From: Gigaspora rosea
Taxonomy: Eukaryota > Glomeromycota > Glomeromycetes > Diversisporales > Gigasporaceae
Reading direction: 5' to 3'
DNA: 64,000 bases
NCBI GenBank assembly: GCA_003550325.1
Contig: QKWP01000217.1
Location: 119,506 to 183,505 of the forward strand
Position numbers and translations under genes: made by a program. Positions within the stretch are counted from its first letter, which is position 1, and the number at the start of each line of letters is the position of its first letter. Under the pieces are notes generated by a model. It was given only the letters and a program-made list of their open reading frames with translations. It searched no databases and had not been told where the DNA came from. Below are positions 46,074 through 57,575 of the stretch, one piece after another.

Positions 46074-46800
46074 TAAATAAAAAAGTGCTCTAAAACTATA
46101 TTTACTACTAAGTAAATCGACTATGCCAATTAATTGAATATTGTTTTCTAGACCAAGGCAGTTCTATAAATAGTGAATCATGAAAAACAGTCTAGTAGAT
46201 CTCTTTTTATGGCCTCTTAAAGGTTTATAATAATTGTTTAAATTATATGATTTATATAACTGATAAACAATGGTTTTAAAAATTTGAGGCTGCAAAAAGA
46301 AATCTACTAAACCATTTTTTATGATTTCACTACTTTAAAACTGTCTTGATCTATAAAACAATATTCAATTAATTGACATAGTTAATTTATTTAGTAGCAA
46401 ACATGGTGTTGATGCACTTTTTTATTTATTTATAAATTATTTAAAAATAAATAAAAAACGAGCACCGAAGCTATATTTACTACTAAGTAAATCAACTATA
46501 TCAATTAATTAAAAATTGTTCAATAGATTAAGGCAGTTCTAAAGTTGATAAGATCTTGAAAAAGGCCTAGTAAATCTCTTTTTACAGCCTCTCAAAGTTT
46601 TGAAATAATTTTCTTTAAATATATAATTTATATAAACAATCATTTTAAAAGTTTGAGAGACTATAGAAAGAGATCTACTAGACTATTTTTCATGACGTTA
46701 CCACTTTTAGAACTGTCTTGGTCTAGAGAACAATATTCAATTAATTGGCATAGTCGATTTACTTAGTAGCAAACATGGTTTAGAACATATTTTTTAATAT
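46074..46800. repeat. Two adjacent palindromic elements in tandem
   Basis: Each unit of about 350 bp (46074-46430; 46443-46800) is itself an inverted repeat. The arms start with 'tatatttactactaagtaaat' and pass through 'caattaattgaatattgtt' and 'caaggcagttct' to a central A/T tract. Tandem arrangement of two foldback units, each with its own drift, is unusual for independent insertions. Confidence 0.7.
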
Positions 46801-47178
46801 TTTTATTTTTTTTGTTTTTGTTTTAAAAAACTTCTAATAACTAAAAATTTCATTTATAAAATAGGTTCTTGTATTTTAATAAAAGTTTTTTTTGCAAAAT
46901 TTTGCATATAAATTAATATTTAAATTTAAATTATAATAAATTTGATTGGTTATGTTTAATGATTTTCTAAATCAATTAGATAGCCAATTAGTGTAGAATA
47001 TATATTCATTAAATATTTTATACATATCTGGTACCTGTTGTATGTAGAATATATATTATCATGTGTATGCATATGTATAGCATGTGTACTATATATATAT
47101 AACATATATCTAATATTCTACATCAATACTACATATATTAGGCACCAGATTATACCTATTCTAAACACATCATATATA

Positions 47179-47436
47179 TGGGCTAGGTGCTGCGAAAAGG
47201 GACCAAATTGACAAAACAAAAGATCTTCAGAAAATCTATTTTTATATTGTAAATCTTATAATAAATTATAAGAAAGTGCAAACTTTAAAGAACAATATAG
47301 CAAAATGTTATTAATACAACTACTTTTGTATTTTAAGTAAAAAAATGAATCTAATCTTATTCTAAATTGAATTATGTAAAAAAAATATATTTTGAAAATT
47401 TTTCAATTTGATCCCTTTTTTGCAGCATCTAGCCCA
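47179..47436. mobile_element. TA-flanked MITE with TGGGCTAG ends
   Basis: TGGGCTAGGTGCTGCGAAAA and (reverse complement) TGGGCTAGATGCTGCAAAAA begin arms of about 35 bp, followed by GGGAYCAAATTGA; TA lies on both sides. The core 'aaactttaaagaacaatatagcaaaa' recurs at 54190-54380. Confidence 0.85.
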
Positions 47437-47942
47437 TATAATCTATACTATCGAGTATCAGATATGTATAAGATATATATACAATATGTTTATTTTTAAC
47501 TAGTGTATAAAAAAATAAATACAGTAAAACCTTATTATAGTTATACTTGATATAGTTACAACTTTGATATAATTACATTATTTTTAAGCTCTAACTTTTA
47601 TAAGCTATATAAAAATTGATCTTTATATAGTTACAACTCTTTATAATAACTAGGTTTTTGTTTTCTAAAATGGTAATTATATTGAGATTTGACTATATTT
47701 AATTATACAAGTAAAAACTGGTTATTTAACAAATAAAAAAAAGTAAATTAGTAAATATAGCAAGTTAGAACATATATTATACAAAAATATAAAAATAATA
47801 TTGAGTATTAAGTTCTAGAAGTTGAATAATAATATAATAGTATTTGTAAATAAAATATACTAATTTTTTTATAGTACCATATATATAACAAAATTTTTAA
47901 TCAATAATATAATATCTTATTTATATTCAAAATATAATATTA

Positions 47943-48933
47943 CAGTCAGATCTCCCTATAGTTACACCCCATATAGTCACACCTCTATTTAAGCACCCAA
48001 TTTTGCGCGACGGACTCAAACATAGTAAAAAAACCTCATTATAGTTACAAATCGCTTATAATCACTATCACCATGAAATTTTGATTTTTTAACAATTTTA
48101 TTAATAAAAAACCCTCATTATAGTCACCAATTTTTAACTAAATATGGATTATATAATCTGATTGGCCAATTTTTATATTCATGTATATTTAAAATTATCT
48201 ATTAATTGATAATCTGCCTGTTAACTGGAGAGTGATCCTATAGGCGAAATATAGAGTGCTTCCATCTAATATTTTTTCCTTACTAAGTTAATGATACATG
48301 TCCACTAATCGAAAGTTGTAGAGCTCGTCAAGACGCATCTAACGGTGGTTAGATCATCCAAATCGGCCCAGTGGATGGCGTGTTATCGTCAAAAAACAAT
48401 TGGCCGACTATATAAAAATCGTGACAGAGATTACATAAAATCACTATAGGCGAAATGTGGAGTACTTCCATCTAAAACTTTTTTTCTTACTAAGTTAACG
48501 ATACATGTCCTCTAATTGAAAGTTGTAGAGCTCGTCGAGATGCATCTAACGATGGTTAGATCATTCAAATCAGCCCAGTGGATGGTGAGATATCGTCGAA
48601 AAACGATTGGCCGACTATATAAAATCTCTTATGTAAACAAATATTGTTTACATAGAGATTTTATATAGTCGGCCAATCGTTTTTCGATGATATCTCGCCA
48701 TCCACTGGGCAGATTTGAATGATCTAACCACCGTTAGATGCATCTAAACAAGCTCTAAAACTTTCAATTAGTGGGCATGTATCGTTAACTTAGTAAGAAA
48801 AAAGTTTTAGATGGAAGCACGCCACATTTCGCCTATAGATGACCATAATGAGGTATTTTATTTATAGTTACACCTCTTTACAATCACCAAAATAAGGTGC
48901 GACGGACTTGGTGATTATAGAGAGGGACGACTG
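47943..48933. mobile_element. Pogo/mariner-type element, TA-flanked, with palindromic module
   Basis: CAGTCAGATCTCCCTATAGT and (reverse complement) CAGTCGTCCCTCTCTATAAT are flanked by TA. GCGACGGACT occurs near both ends in mirrored orientation. The interior contains one and a half copies of the palindrome module also found inside the hAT-type element 40552-41670: 48215-48440 is a half, and 48441-48838 is full, centred near 48650. No transposase. Confidence 0.8.
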
Positions 48934-49114
48934 TAGTAAACTTTTGTATAATATCTATTTTAGAGCTACTCTACTTTTGTTAATACCATTCTCTATTCCA
49001 GAATCTGGCCTATTTCTAGCCTTTCTGGCTCATTTTCAGACCAAATCATATGATCTAAGCCACAAAACAAGGTTACATAACCAATAAAATTTGTATACAG
49101 AAATCTTTAATAAA

Positions 49115-49990
49115 AGTTTTCTACTTTTAAAAACATATATAACAAGGAAGCTATACCAAAATTGTTTATAGGAACTTTTATTGAAGATATCTCTATGAGT
49201 TCTTGACCAAATTCAATGAAAATTTTTTTATTTTAATTTTATGAATTCATAGTATTCTAATAAAAAAATTTTTATCAAATTTGTCAAGAACTCATAGAAA
49301 TATCTTTGATAAAATTTTTTCTTCAATTCTAAAAACGTATATCACAAAGAAGCTGCACCAAAATTGTTTACAAGAACTTTGATCGAAGATATCTCTGCGA
49401 GATCTTAACCAAATTCAATAAAAATTTTTTTATTTTAATTATATGATCCATAGTATTCAAATAAAAAATTATCATCAAATTTGGTCAAGAACTTGCAAAG
49501 ATATCTTTGATAATATTTTCTACTTCTAAAAACGTATATCAGATATAACAAAGAAGCTCCGACAAAATTGTTTACAGGAACTTTTATCGAAGATATCTCT
49601 ATGAGTTCTTGACCAAATTCAATGAAATTTTTTTATTTTAATTCTATAAATCCATAGTATTCAAATAAAAAAATTTTCATCAAAATTTGGTCAAGAACTT
49701 GTAGAGATATCTTTGATAAAAGTTTTTTCTTCATTTTCAAAAATGTATATCACAAAGAAGCTGTGCCAAAATTGGTTACAAGAACTTTCATCGAAGAACT
49801 CTGTGAGTTCTTGACCAAATTCAATAATTTTTTTTTATTTTAATTCAATGAATCTATAGTATTTAAATAAAAAATTTATCATTAAATTTGGTTAAGAACT
49901 CACAGAGATATCTTTGATAAAAGTTCTTGTAACCAATTTTGGTATAGCTTTTTTGTGAAATCACATTTTTAAAATAAAAAAAACTTTTAT
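49115..49990. repeat. About 200-bp tandem repeat of dyad units
   Basis: Four units start near 49115, 49310, 49508 and 49727. Each carries 'gaagatatctctatgagttcttgaccaaatt', an AT spacer and the mirrored 'aatttggtcaagaactTgcagagatatc', so every unit can fold. 'aagaagctgcaccaaaattg' links the units. It directly precedes the Mutator-like transposase remnant. Confidence 0.75.
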
Positions 49991-50088
49991 CAAAGATATC
50001 TCTATGAGTTACTGACAAAATTTGATGAAATTTTTTATTTAAATTCTATAGATATATAGAATTAAAATTAAGCTATGTTTTGATTCTG

Positions 50089-50945
50089 AAGAAAGACGGC
50101 TTAACCTATTGTTCTAGATGGCTTCAGATCAAATTAATGCTTATGAACAATACTATAATGTTGTAATCATTGAAACTATCCAAGACTAACCAATTCGATA
50201 TGATATTAATGTTAGTTATAGTAGTAAATAATAACTTTAGAATTTTGATCATAGCATCAGTAGTCATAGAAGATAAAACTGAGTTAACATTTATCTGGGT
50301 TTTGCAAGAGTTAAAAAACTTCTTTGAGCTTGCTCCTATAGTATTATATTTGGATGCTGATCCTGCTTTAATATCGGTTATACTAAAGACTTATCTAGAT
50401 ACACAGCATTTTTATTGTATCTTCTATATTGAATTGAATTTAAGAAAGAAACTTAGAAGAAAGTTACATAAACAATTTGAGCTATTTGTTCCAAATTCCT
50501 TGCAATACATATCTTTATGCTATAAAAAATTTGAAAAAAATGTGAGTTACTTGTTAACGAATATCCAGCATATAAAAATTGGCTTAAGAGAGTTTTATAT
50601 TCTTGTAAAACCAGTTGGGTGAGTTATACAATAAATCAATACTTCATTGCATTGGATCCAGAATATTAACAAGCTAAAGTTACTAACAAAATTATCAAAG
50701 AAAGACTAAGCAGAATTTCATAGCTAATAGAAGTTGTTAATGAAATTCAGGCAATATTTAACCAATAATCAAAAAAGGTAGCATTAACTGAATGCAAAAA
50801 TGAAATTCTGACTAAAGGGCTATCAACAATAATAGATAAATATTTTTCTGAATTAGATAAAATATTGAAAGAATATCTTATACTACAAATACTTCAAAAA
50901 CAACAGAATCAAATGGCCCAATCGATATGTTATGATGCTATATTG
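50089..50945 (+). pseudogene. Mutator-like (MULE) transposase remnant
   Basis: A 150-codon stretch (50170-50622) reads NNNFRILIIASVVIEDKTEL, TFIWVLQELKNFFELAPIVL, YLDADPALISVI and HFYCIFYIELNLRKKL. This is the order of the MULE DDE domain, including the second Asp (DADPAL) and the H..C block. The preceding segment (50092-50169) reads DSEERRLNLLF, stop, MASDQINAYEQYYNVVIIET; the first catalytic Asp position appears to read Glu. Sense continues after 50622 in another frame (CKTSWVSYTINQYFIALDPE), with several stops, to about 50945. At least two frameshifts and five stops are present. The N-terminal DNA-binding part and the TIRs are not found. A DNA transposon fossil. Confidence 0.8.
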
Positions 50946-51054
50946 GTCAATACAGTAGTTGGTTGTCACTTCTGGAGATAAGAACCTTTAATAGATTTAA
51001 TAGTTAAAATTAATCTTGATTAATTAATTTATATATATATATATTTAGGTAATA

Positions 51055-51582
51055 AATAGATTGTTAGCTCAGTAAATAAAAAGTTTTAGATAGAAGCACA
51101 CCACATTTCGCCTATAGTGATTTTATATGTAATTTGCATTACTGAGTTTATATAGTTAGCCAATCATTTTTTGATGATATCTCACCATCCACTAGGCTGA
51201 TTTGGATAATATAACCATCTTTAGATGCATCTCGACGAGCTCTAAAACTTTCAATTAGTGGATATGTATCATTAACTTAGTAAGAAAAAAGTTTTAAATA
51301 GAAGCATGCTACATTTCAACTCTCCAGTTAACAGGCTAATTATCTATTAAGTAGCTTGTTTAAAATATAAAAATATATTTATGACATTCAAACTCAAACT
51401 AGTTTGCAAACTTCAAATCAAACTCAAATCAAACTTAGTATAGTATTTGGGTTTGGTTTGAATTTGGTTATTTTTTTATTTGAATTTGGGTTTGATTTTA
51501 AACTTTATAAATTTATAGTGAGTTTGGTTTAATTTGGAGTTTGATCAAACTCAAATCAAACTCAGATCAAACTTCAGAACTC
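51055..51582. mobile_element. Half of a hAT-type palindromic element
   Basis: It carries the module 'agaagcacaccacatttcgcc', 'ccatccactaggctgattt' and 'gagctctaaaactttcaattag', as in 40552-41670. CAAACTC clusters follow, then a terminus reading TAGAGTTCTGAAGTTTGATC in reverse complement at 51582. The matching left end is missing. The right flank, GTTGGAGT, starts a retroposon copy. Confidence 0.65.
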
Positions 51583-52910
51583 TAGTTGGAGTGAACCTTA
51601 CAAGGGCAGAAGTAGGTAATGGTAGCAGTTGGGGTATTCCTTGACTACAAGTTGCTTGCCTTGGTGAGTGCATAAGTTATCGAAGTGTAAGTAATACCTG
51701 TATGGGACAGAGACTGTTTTACCAAGTTTCCCATGAGGATAAACTAGTCCTAAGAGAAGGTTTGTTGGCATTAGGGCTGTCTTTGACTAGCTAATATAAC
51801 AGAGGGCTAAACAAGTGATACAAGTAGAGCTGACAGGCGAAGCTTGGACCAGAGGGTTTAAATAAGCAATCACCTAGTTGGGTTTCAAGTATGGCAGCTA
51901 GTGTAGAACCTTTGGGCAAATTACTTAAATTAGACAACCAAAAGTTGTATGTGTGACTAGTCAGGACCCGAATAATCTATGTTTGAGCATCATAATAAAA
52001 ATTTAAAATTTTTTTGATTAGCGGTTTTGGTTTGGTAATATAAGCTATATTTCAAACAGTAGTTAAACCTTTTATCCAATTTTAACTTTTTTTGAAATAC
52101 ACCGTTCTCTAAAAAAAAAAAAAAAAAAACAGAATGTTCTNAAGTCAGTTTTAGATTATATAAATGTAAAACCTCAATTACTAAATTGATTAGCCTTACG
52201 TTATTAAATTACGAAAGTTTCATTTGACGTGACTATTTACATAATCCTCTTATATTTTTTTTCGTTTTATCAATATAACGTCTAATCTGGAAAGTTACAT
52301 GTTTTTTTTGAGCAACTCCAAAATTCAAGATTATCTACCCATAATTAACCTGTGTTTATCAAAAAAGGCTGACTGACCTAAAAAAAAAAAAAAAAAAAGT
52401 AAAATTTCAAAAAAAAGTATATTAAAAAAAAAGAGAAAACCAAAATAAAGAAAACTGGCATAAAAAAAAAACCCCCCATTTTCAAGGTCTTTACCCCTCT
52501 TTCCTTTTACTCCTCTCTCCCTTTTACCCCTCTTTTCCTTTTTTCCTCTCTCTTTTTTACCTACCGGGTTACTATTATAGCCCAATTTTTCATTAGCACA
52601 TTTTAAATATAACATTTATAAAAATTACCCCATTACCATTCTTTCAAATATACTCATTTTACCCATTACCTGTTTTCAAATATAACCTTTTTCTCCAATA
52701 CCTACTTTTCAAATATAACCTTTTTTAAAAAACGGCCCTCCATTAGCTATTTTTCAACTATGACCTCATATAGATTATTCGGGGTCCTGGCTAGTCTGTA
52801 CTCTTATTCATGTAACAAATGTCAGGAGCCCATAGAGGTTGCTGAGGTCCACATACTTGAATAAAAAGACTCCACCCAAGTGGCGGACTTTAACTTAAAA
52901 AAAAAAAAAA
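51583..52910 (+). mobile_element. tRNA-headed retroposon, 3' part, split by a MITE
   Basis: From GTTGGAGTGAACCTTACAAG onward the sequence follows the 3' half of 24410-25571, including 'gggtttaaataagcaatcacc' and 'atggcagctagtgtagaacc', up to 51962. It resumes at 52789 and ends in an adenine tail (about 52897-52910). The 5' half with the tRNA-like head is absent, replaced by the hAT-type end at 51582. Confidence 0.8.
51963..52788. mobile_element. AGGACCC-ended hAT-like MITE inside retroposon copy
   Basis: AGGACCCGAATAATCTAT and (reverse complement) AGGACCCCGAATAATCTAT are flanked by GACTAGTC/GGCTAGTC (51955-51962; 52789-52796; one mismatch). The uninterrupted retroposon copy shows the filled-in site. 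The interior has a long purine/pyrimidine run (TTTACCCCTCTTTTCC-type words, 52490-52560) whose reverse complement is at 60575-60640, two poly(A) runs and one undetermined base (52141). Confidence 0.85.
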
Positions 52911-53806
52911 TCAAATAATAAAAGTTTTCTAATTTTTGTGAAATTTTCAGAAAATGCATATTTTGATCTATAAACAAGATTACTTAAGAACTTTAATCTA
53001 TTTGTTTAATAAAATTATAACTTTACTATGTAGCAATTATAATCAATTGACCAAAAATCACTTTATAAGTTATTTCTGATTTTTTCTGCATATTTATTTA
53101 TTGTTTATAATATATTTATTTATTGTCTACAGCATATTTATTTATTTATTTTACTTGTTAGTATTTTGTATTCAAAAATACTACTCTTTGTTATGCTTTA
53201 AATTATTTAAAATAGTAAATAACCCGAAAATAAGCTATCTATAGTTTTTTTGTTAAAAATTAGCAAAAAAAGGTAGCTTATTTTCAGCAATATATGGTAG
53301 TTAGAGTTAGAATTAGATTAATTAGTTAGGTTAGGGTTAGGGTAAAATTATGTTAACTCATCAATGAATCCAATAAAAGAATTTGATTGGTTTGTCTGAT
53401 CAAATAACCAATCAAATTCTTTGTCGAATTTATTAAGTGATTTTTATAAGTAAGTGGGGGAGGAAAAAAAGATAGGATAACGTAAACTACTGAATTAAAT
53501 TGGTCTGGCCTTATTTAATTAAAATTAGAGTAAAGGTTAGTTAGTGTTAGGGTTAGGGTTATTTTATAAGTAAAATTGTCTTTGATATTTTTTATTAATA
53601 CTTTTAAACAGGTTTAGATATTCATTTTTTTTATTTTTAGCATGTTTATTTTTTTTGTTTTTGTCTCATTAGACTAATCTGTAAAAATCAAAAATTACAA
53701 TTTGATTTGCTTTCTATCGCGTGAATACATCTGGCTTTAAATGACTCCTGAATCTGGAAATTAATAAAGTTATATCTGATTTAACATTTAATAACAGTAT
53801 TACAAC
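52911..53806. other. AT-rich; GGTTAGGGTTAGGG motifs
   Basis: No gene is supported. Bases 53260-53600 contain two TTAGGGTTAGGG motifs and a diverged copy of the 'ataacgtaaactactgaattaaattgg' repeat seen near 19502, so an old MITE is likely. Confidence 0.35.
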
Positions 53807-54101
53807 AGGACCCCAGATATCTCTCATATAGGTTATAACTGATTTTGGCCAATTTTGACCTAATTTGCTAAAAATGACAAAACTATATTTACTTAAATAA
53901 CTTCTAATATAGTAATCAAAATTGAATAAACTTTTTTGTTAGATGCACCTTATTGAGAGCTTTATTTTAAAAAAAAGTTCATTCAAATTGGACCACTGGA
54001 TGCCAAGATAATTGCCAAAAACTGTTTTTTGTTTCTCAAATTTCAGAAGTTTTTGCTGAAATGTGTAATATATAATCTCTGTACTAGATATTTGGGGTTC
54101 T
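53807..54101. mobile_element. AGGACCCC-ended MITE, 8-bp duplication
   Basis: AGGACCCCAGATATCTCTCA and (reverse complement) AGAACCCCAAATATCTAGTA are flanked by ATTACAAC/ATTACAAT. It is 295 bp and non-coding. The end relates to 51963-52788 and 33569-35670. Confidence 0.75.
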
Positions 54102-54189
54102 ATTACAATATTATGGCATTATAATATCATAATATTATAGCATAATAGCATCATAGCACATAATATTTATAGCAATTTTCATATTGATT

Positions 54190-54380
54190 GAAATATGTAT
54201 TTTTTTATTATAGTCTTTAATTATTTAATAAATTATAAAAAAATACAAACTTTAAAGAGCCATACTACAAAAATTTTATTAATACAACTAATTTTGTATT
54301 TTAAATAAAAAATATTCAAATTTTATTCTAAATTGGTTTATGCAAAAAAACCTCTTTTGAAAAATTTTTATTTTTAGCCC
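54190..54380. mobile_element. Fragment of the 47179-47436 MITE family
   Basis: 'caaactttaaagagccatactac', 'attaatacaactaattttgtatttta' and a terminal AGCCCTAGCCTATAT follow the 47179 element in order. The left terminus is not clear. Confidence 0.6.
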
Positions 54381-54581
54381 TAGCCTATATAGTTAAGCAT
54401 ATATAAATTTCAAATTTATTAAAAAAATTGTAATATTTTTATTCAAAAAAGTAATACTTCAAAGCTTGTATACTAATATATATTGTTTCAAATAATATAA
54501 TAAACATTTTTTAAATAAATTTGATTTTGTTTTTTTAATTTTGTATAAAGAAACTAACCAAAATATTATTTATTTATTATA

Positions 54582-55322
54582 CAATCAAACTTCTCTATAA
54601 TCATCTTCTATATAATTACAAATTCTATATATTTATATTAAATTTTAGGGTGTTATTTTATGGCGACCCTATATGAGTAGCCAATCAAAATTGAGTATGT
54701 GACTATATAATATATTGCTTATTATTATCCAATAAATATTTCCCGATATTACTAAAATGCACCATTGGTGTTCAACACCATAATGATTTTCACCAATCAA
54801 ATTTTTTAAATGTGGTGTAACATAAAGATTAGGTGTAACCTAAATTTTTGTTGGTTTGATTTTTTTTTAAAAAATACCTTCTAACTCAAATTTTATCTAT
54901 GAAACCAACTTTTTTTTTTAAAAAATAAAAATTCCTTGTGAAATTTTACTATATACTATGCCTCACTCTAACCCTAACTATTAACTCTAACTTAATATTT
55001 ATTAAATTTAATTTTTGTTGATTTTTTTTTGTTTATTTTTTTAAATTGATTTTCATGTTATATTGCATATTAGTGTTAAACACCATAGGTGCATTTTATA
55101 TTATTCTATATTTTCTACAAACTTTCTAACTTTATAAAAGAAAATTTTCTAACCCTAAATATGATTGGCTGCTATATATAGGGTCGCCATGGTGATGGGT
55201 ATCCATCTATAATTTATCTAAATTTTAAATACTTCTATATAAGCACATCAAAATAAAATCTTTATATAAGTACATATTTATTGTGTAAACAAACTAAATG
55301 ATTGTAGAAAAGGATGACTACA
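54582..55322. mobile_element. TA-type element with CAATC/CAGTC-like ends
   Basis: CAATCAAACTTCTCTATAAT and the reverse complement of the right end, TAGTCATCCTTTTCTACAAT, resemble the termini of 47943-48933. Copies of 'ggcgaccctatatga'/'tatatagggtcgcca' (54662; 55175) form a second inner inverted pair around the nested MITE 54753-55098. The exact right border is uncertain by a few bases. Confidence 0.5.
54753..55098. mobile_element. MITE with TAAAATGCACCWATGGTGTT ends
   Basis: TAAAATGCACCATTGGTGTT and (reverse complement) TAAAATGCACCTATGGTGTT bound a core with 'accaatcaaattttttaaa', 'gtgtaacataaagatta', 'tttactatatactatgcctc' and CTAACCCTAAC. This is the architecture of the MITEs at 25713-27141. 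A diverged copy is at 57023-57349. Confidence 0.75.
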
Positions 55323-55586
55323 TAATTATTTATTTTTATAATTCAAAAAAAACTATATTACTATAGAAACTATTTAATATCTTTAACTACAGATTTTTGG
55401 GTAGCTAGAAACTATCTAAAATAACTTGAAATTACTTGTTTTATATAAATCAATTTTTTGATTAAAACAATTTAAACTAAATATAATTTATATTAAATAT
55501 TTTTATACAACAAAAAATATTTCAAATGCTATTAAAAAAATTTTAAAAAATTGTAAAGTTACAAATTTAGTTTCTAATATAACAAA

Positions 55587-55822
55587 TAGAGTTCCTTAAA
55601 CTTAAATCAAATAATCTTAATTTGAATTTGATTTAAATTAAAACTTTGTATTTGAATTTGGTTTGATTTAAAATTTTTTAAAACTTTATTTATAAATTTT
55701 TTAAACAAATAAATTTAATATTTATTAATTTGAATTTGATTTGATTTGAAAATTTTGTATTTGAATTTGATTTGAAATCAAATATTTGATCAAATCAAAT
55801 CAAATTAAATTGCTGAACTCTA
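55587..55822. mobile_element. Short hAT-like repeat with TAGAGTTCCTT ends
   Basis: TAGAGTTCCTTAAACTTAAATC at the left and TAGAGTTCAGCAATTTAATTTG (reverse complement) at the right enclose AAATCAAATT/GATTTGAATTTG repeats. It has the ends of 43588-44985 and 40552-41670. The flanking 8-mers do not match. Confidence 0.6.
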
Positions 55823-56326
55823 ATTATAACTAACAATAAAAGCAATTAGTAAAAGTTTAAATACTATAAATTGGTTAGAATATAGTGTATATACGCTTTG
55901 ATTGGTTGTTAGCAAAAAAATGAAATTAGCAGAAAAATTAATTATCTATATTAATCAGTAAATTATTTTTAAAGGAGTAAAAAAATGATAAATCTTATAA
56001 TAAACAAAATCAGAATTCATATATTTTTTCTATAGTATATAACACTTTCATGTTGCTTAATTGAAAGTTGTAGAGCTAATTTTTGTAATTATAATGGTAG
56101 TAAAAGCATAAAAATCAGTTTGATAGATCATAAGATATAAGTATTTTTTAATTATTTACTATAGAGTAGTCACATGCCCACTGATCTTTACTATAACATT
56201 TTACTCCTTTAACTGCAGACTATCAATTAAATATCTTAATAATTTTTTATATTCAAAATGAAATAAATATTTTGCAAAGTTTAAAAAATTTTTTAAATTT
56301 AAAAATAGATAAAGGACAGAACTAGT

Positions 56327-56531
56327 CAGTGCCCCATGCACTTTGTGCCCCCTATTTTGATATCTCAAAATTTTACTAGAGTAACCCTGTTGTGCTTCTA
56401 ACAAAAAATGATTCTCTCACGATTTTGTACTAATCTTGACCCTAACCCTAACCCTAACCCTACCCTAACTCTAACTTTACATGAAATCAATTATTAGTAC
56501 ATTAGGGGGCACAAAATACACAGGTGCACTT
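56327..56531. mobile_element. MITE carrying interstitial CCCTAA repeats
   Basis: AGTGCCCCATGCACTTTGTG and (reverse complement) AAAGTGCACCTGTGTATTTT are approximate inverted ends; both lead to TTTGTGCCCCCTA. The core has four consecutive CCCTAA-type units (about 56439-56465). Because the same motif occupies the same place in several MITEs here, it belongs to the element and is not a relic of a chromosome end. Confidence 0.6.
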
Positions 56532-57022
56532 TCTAGATTTTCCATAGATAAAAATTAAAGTAATATATAAAAAAAGGATTAATTGTTTTGTAACTATAGA
56601 TTACAGATAAATTTTATAACTATAAATAATATTACCAGATAATACATGATTGATATTATGCAAAATCATATAATTAATAATCATAAAAATATAATTAAGA
56701 TTAGGGTTAATGTGAAGCTAGAGTTTAGAAAAGATTATAATTTTACTAAAATTTAGCAAGAAATTTTTTTTGTTAGAACCCAAAAGGTAGCTTCATACAA
56801 AATTTTAGTTAGAAGCAATTTTTGGCAAATTGAACATTGTTTTGATTCTTTTCAAATGTGTAACATTATATCTGATCTTTGAATTTGATTGGACTGATTA
56901 GATAGAGTTACTATAACTATTGTTACAAATTAATTAACCTATAAAAATATTAAAAAAAAATTATTTTATATTATAATTATATAAATTTAATTTTTTATAA
57001 CATATTTTAAATTAGTTTTACT
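56532..57022. other. AT-rich, nothing recognised
   Basis: No supported frame. Bases 56700-56900 vaguely resemble the MITE core ('ttaattaagattagggttaa', 'gtgtaacattatatctgat'). Confidence 0.3.
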
Positions 57023-57349
57023 AAATAATACCATTTGTGCTTATTACTAAAATAATTTTTACCAATCAAATTTTTTAATTACAGTGTAATGTAAAAATTA
57101 GGTGTAATATAAAATTTTGTTGTTTTGCTATTTTTTTTAAAAAATACCTTTTAGCCCAAAATTTTATCTATGAAACTATCTTTTTTTTTTAAAAAAAATC
57201 CTTGTGCAATTTTACTATACTATGCCTCACACTAATCCTAACTATTAACTCTAACTTAATATTTATCAATTTTAACTTTTGTTTATTTTTTGATAATGAT
57301 CTTTATATTATACTACATATTGGTGTTAAATACTAGAGGTTTGATTTAG
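57023..57349. mobile_element. Diverged copy of the 54753-55098 MITE
   Basis: 'accaatcaaattttttaatta', 'gtgtaatgtaaaaattagg', 'ttactatactatgcctcac' and 'attggtgttaaatacta' follow the order of 54753-55098. The ends are decayed. Confidence 0.65.
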
Positions 57350-57575
57350 TTCTACTGTTTTAAATAACTTTCTTTTGAAAAGCTCAAAAACAAACTGCTA
57401 AATATTTTTATATAATTGCTAATTGCTCTACTTGCTAGAACTCTTAATATTTAGTATAAATTTAGCTAGATATTGAATATATTAAATACAAAATATAATT
57501 AAAATTTAAAAAAGACTAAAAAACTTTTTAAATTATTACAATATTTAATAAAAAATAGAACATAATACAAAATTT

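Noticed and set aside
49115-49990. CRISPR array
   Set aside because: Units of about 200 bp with internal dyads and no short identical repeats with unique spacers; also a eukaryotic context.
52331-52615. 94-codon frame with KKERGKKEKRGK
   Set aside because: It comes from the purine-rich tract of a MITE; low complexity only.
56433-56470. Chromosome end or telomere fusion scar
   Set aside because: Only about four CCCTAA units, located inside a MITE core that recurs elsewhere with the same motif.
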